Of a DNA stretch of 12,100 nucleotides, positions 7,229 through 12,100 are shown piece by piece. Under the pieces are notes generated by a model. It searched no databases, was not told where the DNA came from, and was given only the letters and a program-made list of their open reading frames with translations. Positions within the stretch are counted from its first letter, which is position 1; every line of letters starts with the position of its first letter. Source of the stretch: Bdellovibrionales bacterium (lineage in GTDB: Bacteria > Bdellovibrionota > Bdellovibrionia > Bdellovibrionales > UBA1609). A program made the translations under genes and the position numbers. The stretch spans positions 1 through 12,100 of the forward strand of contig JAGRAB010000034.1 in the NCBI GenBank assembly GCA_020435085.1, given 5' to 3'.

Positions 7229-8016
7229 TCGTAACTCTCTTGAATGGAAGGGAACTCACCCGTCTTCACCTGCTGATCAAAAGCTCCAATTGCATCACCA
7301 ATAATTTGATGAATATTTGCAAAAGTTTTTAAAAAGTGAGGATGAAAATCAGGGTTACTCCCTAATAAATCTTGGAGCACTAACACTTGGCCATCTGTAT
7401 CAGCCCCTGCGCCAATACCAATTGTCGGAATCTTTAAACTTTGAGTGACTTGATTTGCCAAAGGTGAAGGAACGCATTCTAAAACAAGAGAAAAAACACC
7501 TAAATCTTGTAGTTTCAAGGCGTCGGCTTTTAATTTTTCTGCCTGTATTTTTTCACGTCCCTGAACTTTAAACCCTCCCAAGGCATGAACGCTTTGAGGT
7601 GTCAGCCCTAAATGCCCCATCACCGGAACACCGGATTGAACAAGTTTTTGTATAAACTCTTCGTGCCCATCCACACCTTCTAATTTTAAGGCCTGCGCCC
7701 CTGCGCGCATCAGCGTTTCTGCCGCTTGAAAACTGGACTCTAAAGATTTTCGAAATGATAAAAACGGCATATCACCAATAATCAACTTATCAGGTGCCCC
7801 CTTTTCAACAGCCGCAACATGGACCGCCATCATCTCCACGGTTGCTGCAATCGGTGTTTTATAGCCATGCATGACCATTGATGCGGAATCACCAACAAGC
7901 AAGCAATCAATGGAAGTTGTGTTTAAAATTCGCGACGTCCAATAGTCGTAACACGTCACCATAGAAATTTTTGTTTTTGTTTGCTTCATTTTTTGAAAAT
8001 TAAGAATAGACTTCAT
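7225..8016 (-). CDS. panB: 3-methyl-2-oxobutanoate hydroxymethyltransferase
   Basis: Transfers a hydroxymethyl group from methylene-tetrahydrofolate to 2-oxoisovalerate, giving ketopantoate, the first step specific to pantothenate. The 263-aa TIM-barrel protein has the metal ligands D43 (VGDS) and D82 (GDMPF), K111 in KLEG, MGHLGLTPQS at 133-142, the general base E180 in LVLE, and IGIGAG...DGQVLV at 199-213. These correspond to D45, D84, K112 and E181 of E. coli. The usual GDSLGMVVQG reads GDSASMVMHG here, a mild departure. Length is normal (about 264). The ribosome binding site GGAGA lies in the end of the upstream DUF2520 gene, and the ATG overlaps its TGA (8013-8016). Confidence 0.97.
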   Translation of the reverse strand: MKSILNFQKMKQTKTKISMVTCYDYWTSRILNTTSIDCLLVGDSASMVMHGYKTPIAATVEMMAVHVAAVEKGAPDKLIIGDMPFLSFRKSLESSFQAAETLMRAGAQALKLEGVDGHEEFIQKLVQSGVPVMGHLGLTPQSVHALGGFKVQGREKIQAEKLKADALKLQDLGVFSLVLECVPSPLANQVTQSLKIPTIGIGAGADTDGQVLVLQDLLGSNPDFHPHFLKTFANIHQIIGDAIGAFDQQVKTGEFPSIQESYE

Positions 8017-8777
8017 AAAAAATCTCCATCAAAACCATTTTGATTTAAAAACGCACGGTAAATATCTTCTAAGTCTTGTCCCTGGAGGGCTTTTAAGTTC
8101 TCTTGAATGGTAAGAGTGTCTTTTCTCACTAAAGGGCCCGTAGGTGCCGCAGAGGCATTTTCTAAAATATTATGAAAAATGACTTTTTTATATTCGTGAA
8201 GCCAATCGGGAGATAATCCCAAGTCTTTTTGAAAATGAGCTTCCACGGATTTCCAAAGCAGTGAGGTGAAATTCCCTGAAGTTACAAGAAGAGCATGATA
8301 GAGCTTGCGTTGAGAGGCACTCAGTTGAAACGTCGGGTTTTTTAGCATGGGAAAGATTTTTTGAAAACTTCCTGGCTGTTCAAGAGGTTCACAAAACGGA
8401 ATTTTTTCATATTCACTCAGTGGCAAAACCGTTTGATGAAAGCTAAACAAAGGGTGAAGCCCTATCGCTCCATTAATTTCATGAGTCGCCGAAAAGTGGA
8501 CAATGTCTTTTTGAAAATCACACTGATTTTTAAGTTGAACAACCATCTCTGATAAGGCGTTATCACAAAGAGCCACCAAAACAGCATCGCAATATTTTAC
8601 AGTTTTCTTTAAGCGTTCTTTATTATCAAAAATGAACAGATCATTAAATTTGGGGTCATTGTTACGAGACCAACACTTTGTTGTGACTCCAGAATGAGTC
8701 AGATAATAACTCAAATGCGTGGCTAAGCGACCAGAGCCTAAGATGGCATATGTTTTTGTTTCGGGTACTCGTCGCAT
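8013..8777 (-). CDS. Rossmann-like / DUF2520 protein, probable PanG-type ketopantoate reductase
   Basis: A 254-aa protein with an N-terminal NAD(P)-binding fold (YAILGSGRLATHL, G14-x-G16, about residues 8-95) and a C-terminal helical DUF2520 domain. Family marks are GLHPLFSFHQ (106-115), H161 with SGNF (167-170) and TGPLVRKD (213-220). It is the first gene of the pan-coa operon and overlaps panB by ATGA. The operon supplies every step from 2-oxoisovalerate to phosphopantetheine except ketopantoate reduction, and no PanE is present in the window. A non-PanE ketopantoate reductase, PanG, has been described from Francisella (homologs in Enterococcus, Coxiella, Clostridioides); I believe it belongs to this domain family but cannot check. 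Ketopantoate to pantoate reduction with NAD(P)H is therefore inferred from context. Start: ATG 8777, preceded by AAGAAGGA. Another oxidoreductase substrate remains possible. Confidence 0.85.
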   Translation of the reverse strand: MRRVPETKTYAILGSGRLATHLSYYLTHSGVTTKCWSRNNDPKFNDLFIFDNKERLKKTVKYCDAVLVALCDNALSEMVVQLKNQCDFQKDIVHFSATHEINGAIGLHPLFSFHQTVLPLSEYEKIPFCEPLEQPGSFQKIFPMLKNPTFQLSASQRKLYHALLVTSGNFTSLLWKSVEAHFQKDLGLSPDWLHEYKKVIFHNILENASAAPTGPLVRKDTLTIQENLKALQGQDLEDIYRAFLNQNGFDGDFL

Positions 8778-8878
8778 GGATCAAGTCCTTCTTTATTTCA
8801 ACTTTAAATCATCTCAAAACTATATAAGCGAGATAGCTCGTCTTATTAGTTGATAGGGATATATCATATGAAAGTTTC

Positions 8879-8894
8879 TTAGGCACCTGCCTAA
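8879..8894. promoter_or_regulatory. 16-bp dyad TTAGGCACCTGCCTAA between the regulator gene and the pan-coa operon
   Basis: Two 7-bp arms (TTAGGCA / TGCCTAA) around a 2-nt centre lie about 100 nt upstream of the operon's first start codon and about 35 nt after the regulator's stop. The size and tight centre resemble a dimer-binding operator. As RNA it could form TTAGGC-loop-GCCTAA, but no T run follows on either strand, so a terminator is unlikely. No clear -35/-10 pair could be assigned to the operon in this gap. Confidence 0.35.
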
Positions 8895-8929
8895 TGCGCC
8901 AAGTCGCCCTGAAATCTCTTTAAACCACT

Positions 8930-9733
8930 TTAATACTCAAACCAATCTAAAATAAGGGTTCTGACAGTTTCAGATTTTGAGGGAATAATCTCTTCTGTAA
9001 TTTCTTTTACGAGATTCGGAATTTTTTGTCTAATTTTAAAAGCCACTTCTTCAGACATACTCATGGGTGCTGAATAAAAAAAGTCAGAGTCTTTTTTTTC
9101 TATCATTTTATCGAGACTTCGAAATCGCCAATTTTGATGGTGTCTAATGACAAGCGGAGACTCTTTTGAAAGCAAGGTCTTTGCTTGACCAATTTCAAGT
9201 TGATTTCCTTTTTTATTTACTAATTTTTCTTGCATAAGAAAATCTAAAATTTTTTGAACCTGGTTTCTGGGCAAATTTAATCTTTGGGATATACTTTCTG
9301 AGTCATTCATAGAAGCAATATCTACCAGAAGGTGAATACCACTATACATCCAACTACTATAGAAAATAGATTTACTTTCCTCACTAATTTTTGTTTCGTC
9401 TTTAATTAAGTTTTTAAGTTTTCTCGCTTCTTCCTGCTGCTCTTTGATTTGTCGAAGAAGTCTCTCTTTCAACTTATATGAGCCCGCTCGAGCAAACTCA
9501 ATGAGAAGAAGAAAAAAATCTCCCTCCTTTAAATTTAAGTTTAAATAATCAGAAAGTTCTTGCGCCAACTCTAGGCTTAAATGTTTATCACCCTTAAAGA
9601 CTTGGCTTATCATCGTCGTTGAAACATGTAACGCATTCGCCATACGGCGATACTCTCCATGCCCGCCTTTTGGTTGTATTGAAATCCATTTATTAATAAA
9701 AGATTTATAGTCTTGGAATTCAAATACCGTCAT
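8930..9733 (-). CDS. TIGR02147 / DUF4423 family putative transcriptional regulator
   Basis: A 267-aa cytosolic protein of a family typical of Bdellovibrio-like bacteria and Fibrobacter. It begins with the family-like MTVFEFQDYKSFI, then a Cro/Xre-like helix-turn-helix at about residues 27-52 (YRRMANALHVSTTMISQVFKG). A charged probable coiled coil follows (about 87-112), then the DUF4423 region with a second winged-helix-like segment at about 145-183 (ISQRLNLPRNQVQKILDFL). Transcription regulation is the usual inference; no target or ligand is established for most members. It lies upstream of the pan-coa operon on the same strand, 152 nt away, and diverges from the antiporter gene. No Shine-Dalgarno sequence precedes the ATG; the upstream bases are the AT-only palindrome TTAAAATTTTAA (9735-9746). 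Translation may therefore be weak or leaderless, or the start may be misplaced. No good upstream alternative was seen. Confidence 0.85.
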   Translation of the reverse strand: MTVFEFQDYKSFINKWISIQPKGGHGEYRRMANALHVSTTMISQVFKGDKHLSLELAQELSDYLNLNLKEGDFFLLLIEFARAGSYKLKERLLRQIKEQQEEARKLKNLIKDETKISEESKSIFYSSWMYSGIHLLVDIASMNDSESISQRLNLPRNQVQKILDFLMQEKLVNKKGNQLEIGQAKTLLSKESPLVIRHHQNWRFRSLDKMIEKKDSDFFYSAPMSMSEEVAFKIRQKIPNLVKEITEEIIPSKSETVRTLILDWFEY

Positions 9734-9811
9734 ATTAAAATTTTAACTGAAAGATAAATTTTATATAAACTAAATAGTAAAATTTTATGACAAACGTCGA
9801 GGAGTTTTTAG

Positions 9812-9952
9812 GTGCCAGCTCCTCAATGGTAGCAATGCCGCGTTGTAAACTGAGAACAAAATCTTCGTGCTCGTTATTTACTGTGAATTGAGACAATTAT
9901 TTTTTGGAATTGGTATAATAACGCAGTATTGCTACCATTGAGGAGCTGGCAC
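9812..9952. repeat. Long inverted repeat (25-bp perfect arms) in the divergent intergenic region
   Basis: Arms 9812-9836 and 9928-9952 are exact reverse complements over 25 bp. Pairing continues inward to 9846/9918 with seven more Watson-Crick pairs, two G-T wobbles and one mismatch, leaving a 71-nt loop. The arms are about 52% GC, well above the AT-rich surroundings. Both sides are flanked by T5 (9805-9809 and 9953-9957). The outer ends read GGTGCC.../...GGCAC. It contains no coding capacity. A MITE-like or REP-like mobile remnant fits best; a regulatory or transcribed long hairpin is the alternative. See the promoter in its loop. Confidence 0.8.
9911..9919 (+). promoter_or_regulatory. Extended -10 promoter for the antiporter gene, inside the inverted repeat
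   Basis: TGGTATAAT at 9911-9919 is a perfect extended -10 element (TG-N-TATAAT). TTGAGA at 9888-9893 could serve as a -35, but the 20-nt spacing is long; extended -10 promoters often work with a poor -35. The predicted transcript start is about 9926, so the mRNA leader would be the right arm of the inverted repeat plus the ribosome binding site GGAGGA (9958-9963). Confidence 0.55.
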
Positions 9953-9969
9953 TTTTTGGAGGAGCTTTT

Positions 9970-11229
9970 GTGGAAATAATCATTATTGGTTTGGCAGTTT
10001 TGTTTTTTCTCGGCCACGCGCTGAATTGGTTTTTTATAAAAACAAAAATTCCCGATTTATTGATTCTGGTTATTTTAGGCTACACCCTTGGGCCGATTCT
10101 TGGAGTGATTAATCCTTCAGACCTGGGAAAGGTCGGCTCCATTCTCTCGACAACGGCGTTAATTGTTATTCTCTACGAGGGGGGAATTCATTTAAGCGCG
10201 AAAGACTTACTGACATCCAGTCTTCCTGCTCTTCTTTTATCTCTTGTTGGCTTTGGTTTGATTGCCATTGTGGGTGGGCTCGTCGCTTACTTAATCGGTA
10301 TGCAATCTATTGTTGTTGCCGCTCTTCTTGGCGTTGGCATTGGCTCAACATCTTCAGCCATTGTGATTCCTATGGTTAAGCCTTTAAGTATTGCCGATAA
10401 ATCAAAAACAGTTTTGTCTTTGGAATCTGCCTTTACAGATGTTCTTGCGATTGTGATCTTTTTAGGTCTCGTCGAATCGGCCGCTTCTGGAAATTATAAT
10501 GCCGGCATGTTGATTTTAGGAATTGGTTCTAAACCTATTATCTCTCTGGCTATTGGGCTTGGCTCCGGGCTGCTTTGGGCTTTTATTAAAAAACGTTTTG
10601 CTCCCCTTGTCTCCATGGCTTTTGCTGGTGAAGCTTGGGCTCTTTTAACTTATGGAGCGATTGAACTTGTCAATATGAATGGGGCCATTGGGGTTTTAGC
10701 TCTTGGATTCGCGCTTGCGAATTTAGATTTACTCCCCAAATTTTTACGCACACAAATCAGTGCGATTCCTGTTTCTTATAACGATATGTCTCTCTTAAGT
10801 GAAATCACCTTTTTACTGCGTACATTCTTTTTTATGTACCTTGGGCTTCTTATTCAGTTCTCTAACTTGCAAATCGTGCTGATGGCGATACTTCTCACCG
10901 TTTTGATCTTTGCCACTCGCTATCTTGCCATTCGCTTATTATTTTCACCCAAGCACTATCAACGCTTAGATGCCATGGTTTCTGTGGCCATGGGCCCTCG
11001 AGGACTCGCCTGTGCTGTTCTTGCTACGGTCCCCTTACAAAAAGGCATTGCCGGTGGTGAATGGATACAACAAGTGGTTTTTGCTCTTATCCCAATGTCT
11101 ATTTTTCTCACCGCTCTTTTTGTGAGCTTTTCCGAAAATGAAAAAATGCGAAGCTCAATGGCAAAATTATTTTTAATGTATCCTGAAAAAAAGAAGGAGC
11201 TTCCACATGAGCCGATCGCACCTCATTGA
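9970..11229 (+). CDS. Cation:proton antiporter (Na_H_Exchanger family, NhaP/Kef-like)
   Basis: A 419-aa integral inner-membrane protein with around 12-13 hydrophobic segments covering almost its whole length and a short polar C-tail. It should exchange protons for Na+ or K+. The core helix shows LSLESAFTDVLAIVIF (150-164) with E152 and D157. This matches the ESxxND motif of NhaP-type (CPA1) antiporters, but with Thr in place of Asn before the Asp. The crossing loop GIGSTSSAIVIP (123-134) is also typical. The substrate ion cannot be told from sequence. There is no cytosolic TrkA-N domain as in full-length KefB/C. The start is GTG at 9970, preceded by GGAGGA at 6-nt spacing; the Glu that follows begins the first helix. 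Its promoter appears to lie inside the upstream inverted repeat. The 3' end overlaps the DUF2007 gene by 23 nt. Confidence 0.9.
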   Translation: MEIIIIGLAVLFFLGHALNWFFIKTKIPDLLILVILGYTLGPILGVINPSDLGKVGSILSTTALIVILYEGGIHLSAKDLLTSSLPALLLSLVGFGLIAIVGGLVAYLIGMQSIVVAALLGVGIGSTSSAIVIPMVKPLSIADKSKTVLSLESAFTDVLAIVIFLGLVESAASGNYNAGMLILGIGSKPIISLAIGLGSGLLWAFIKKRFAPLVSMAFAGEAWALLTYGAIELVNMNGAIGVLALGFALANLDLLPKFLRTQISAIPVSYNDMSLLSEITFLLRTFFFMYLGLLIQFSNLQIVLMAILLTVLIFATRYLAIRLLFSPKHYQRLDAMVSVAMGPRGLACAVLATVPLQKGIAGGEWIQQVVFALIPMSIFLTALFVSFSENEKMRSSMAKLFLMYPEKKKELPHEPIAPH

Positions 11230-11440
11230 AATTGGTGATTTTGCCTCACTTCCTGAAGCTGAGATTGCAAAAAGTTTACTAGAGAGCCATGGTATTTCTG
11301 CTTTTATGGCGGTTCCTAGCGGAGGAGCTACTCCAGAACTCGGCTTCTCAGATGGTTATCGACTCAGAGTTGCTGCCGCTGATTTTGATGATGCAAAACA
11401 AATTTTACAAAAATCACATCTGTACGCTGTTGAAGATTAA
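11207..11440 (+). CDS. DUF2007-family small protein
   Basis: A 77-aa soluble protein. The pattern F-x-S-x-x-E-A-E-I-A-K-S-L-L-E-S-H-G-I near the N-terminus (residues 12-30) and a C-terminal RLRVAAADFDDAKQIL (52-67) match the DUF2007 fold, called putative signal-transducing protein in domain databases. The family resembles a small ferredoxin-like domain, and its role is not established. AAGGAG (about 11194-11199) precedes the ATG, inside the end of the antiporter gene, and the two genes overlap by 23 nt. Co-translation suggests a cytosolic partner or modulator of the antiporter, but this is context only. Confidence 0.85.
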   Translation: MSRSHLIEIGDFASLPEAEIAKSLLESHGISAFMAVPSGGATPELGFSDGYRLRVAAADFDDAKQILQKSHLYAVED

Positions 11441-11627
11441 GGGCTGGGGAAATTGGTTGGTCTTTTGAAGAGAATCCCTCATTTATTGTCAAAACCTCAA
11501 TTTTCGTAAAAGAAGCGGGGCTTTGGGGAAATAAGCCTTCTGGATGGCAACCTGGCCTCCGTTTAATTGCATGCTGATTTTATTTTTAAGATTGGGTTTT
11601 AGTCAAACATCTTGCCCTGTTAAGAAT

Positions 11628-11657
11628 TTGGATTTATTTAAAGGATAAATTTATATT
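11628..11657 (+). promoter_or_regulatory. Possible promoter for the small secreted protein gene
   Basis: TTGGAT (11628-11633) and TATATT (11652-11657) are separated by 18 nt. The -10 matches consensus at five of six positions and the -35 at three of six. The predicted start at about 11664 would leave a leader of about 15 nt holding the AGGAG site. The region is AT-rich, so a chance match is possible. Confidence 0.3.
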
Positions 11658-11669
11658 GTTTCAAAAAAT

Positions 11670-11674
11670 AGGAG
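11670..11674 (+). promoter_or_regulatory. Ribosome binding site that sets the start at ATG 11680
   Basis: AGGAG lies 5 nt before ATG 11680. A TTG at 11656 would extend the frame by eight residues but has no Shine-Dalgarno sequence and would bury this site inside the gene. Confidence 0.65.
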
Positions 11675-11679
11675 TTAGA

Positions 11680-12003
11680 ATGGTCTTTCGATATCTACTT
11701 ATGTTCTTTTTATTTGGATCGAAGCTAACCTTTGCTTCTTCTGAAAAAAATGGGATTGAACCTTTATGTAAGAATGCAGTGAAAATCTCTGACAAGAAAA
11801 AAGAACAGAAACTTTTAATCAACTGTATTCAAGAAGGTAACTCTAAATCGCATGAATGTACTAATAAATTCACTTCGTCAATGACTGGCTTAGACTATAC
11901 TTCTAAAAAAGATATTATTCTTTCAATGGAAGCTCAAAAAAATCTTGTTGTTTGTACTACTGATGTAGGTATCAACTTGGTCAAAAAGTATTATCAACGT
12001 TAA
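11680..12003 (+). CDS. Small secreted protein with four cysteines, unknown function, 107 aa
   Basis: No family recognised. The N-terminus MVFRYLLMFFLFGSKLTFA is a typical Sec signal peptide with cleavage likely after FAS or FASS (about residue 18-19). The mature part of about 88 residues is Lys-rich and polar. It contains four Cys (LCKN, NCIQ, ECTN, VCTT), an even number compatible with two disulfides in the periplasm or outside the cell. ATG 11680 was chosen for its AGGAG site. The gene is alone, 239 nt after the DUF2007 stop, probably with its own promoter. A weak stem TTCTT/AAGAA around 12013-12027 followed by T-rich DNA may end the transcript. Confident as an exported coding sequence, not as to function. 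Confidence 0.7.
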   Translation: MVFRYLLMFFLFGSKLTFASSEKNGIEPLCKNAVKISDKKKEQKLLINCIQEGNSKSHECTNKFTSSMTGLDYTSKKDIILSMEAQKNLVVCTTDVGINLVKKYYQR

Positions 12004-12100
12004 TCTAATACCCTTCTTTCTGGAAGAATAATTTTTATTTTCTCAGAATATTTTTAAATCTTAGGCTTTAATTTTCTTAAAATGCACTCTTTTAAAAAAG

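Noticed and set aside
8822..8870. Promoter for the pan-coa operon on the minus strand
   Set aside because: AT-rich -10-like hexamers such as TTATAT exist, but none has a plausible -35 at proper spacing.
9812..9952. Integron attC-like recombination site
   Set aside because: The ends lack the GTTRRRY/RYYYAAC core sites and the bulged imperfect pairing typical of attC; the arms are perfectly complementary instead.
11500..11575. Riboswitch (cyclic di-GMP, TPP or cobalamin type) before the small secreted protein gene
   Set aside because: None of the conserved core motifs of those classes could be matched by eye.
11656..12003. TTG start at 11656 for the small secreted protein
   Set aside because: No ribosome binding site precedes it, and AGGAG is ideally placed for ATG 11680.
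12013..12040. Intrinsic terminator after the small secreted protein gene
   Set aside because: Only a 5-bp AT-rich stem (TTCTT/AAGAA) precedes the T-rich stretch; too weak to annotate as a terminator.

Overview
This is an AT-rich, densely coded window carrying a partial peptidase gene, a group of exported or lipid-anchored proteins, and a complete pantothenate/early coenzyme A operon. Beyond these lie a regulator, an ion antiporter and a small secreted protein. The set suggests a Gram-negative bacterium of the Bdellovibrionota (Bdellovibrio-like) or a close relative. Reasons: a TIGR02147/DUF4423-type regulator, a family I know mainly from Bdellovibrio-like bacteria and Fibrobacter; several lipoproteins with classical lipoboxes and no recognisable domain; and the low GC. 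The lineage is an inference from gene content, not from a marker gene.

Layout. Positions 1-1273 (+) hold the C-terminal part of an S9-family prolyl oligopeptidase whose 5' end lies outside the window. Positions 1274-1537 are an AT-rich non-coding leader with inverted repeats. Positions 1538-4072 (+) hold three exported proteins: a 427-aa lipoprotein, a small signal-peptide protein and a 273-aa lipoprotein. A perfect 11-bp hairpin separates the first two, and the last two overlap by ATGA. Only 5 nt separate the stop of this cluster from the stop of the convergent operon on the minus strand.

Positions 8777 down to 4078 (-) form one tight operon read as: DUF2520 Rossmann protein (probable PanG-type ketopantoate reductase), panB, panC, coaBC, coaX, panD. 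All five junctions overlap (4, 4, 14, 17 and 4 nt). Together these enzymes should convert 2-oxoisovalerate and aspartate to pantothenate, and then to 4'-phosphopantetheine. Only CoaD and CoaE would be needed elsewhere to finish CoA. No panE or coaA is present; the DUF2520 protein and the type III kinase CoaX fill those steps.

Positions 8778-8929 are a short gap with a 16-bp dyad. Positions 8930-9733 (-) hold the TIGR02147-type regulator. The divergent gap 9734-9969 contains the most unusual DNA here. It is a perfect 25-bp inverted repeat (9812-9836 / 9928-9952), extendable to 35 positions, and its loop carries an extended -10 promoter pointing at the next gene. Positions 9970-11229 (+) encode a Na+/H+-type antiporter with a GTG start, overlapped by a DUF2007 protein at 11207-11440. 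After a non-coding gap, a small secreted Cys-containing protein lies at 11680-12003. There is no gene-free stretch longer than 300 bases. I saw no tRNA, rRNA, CRISPR array or transposase gene.
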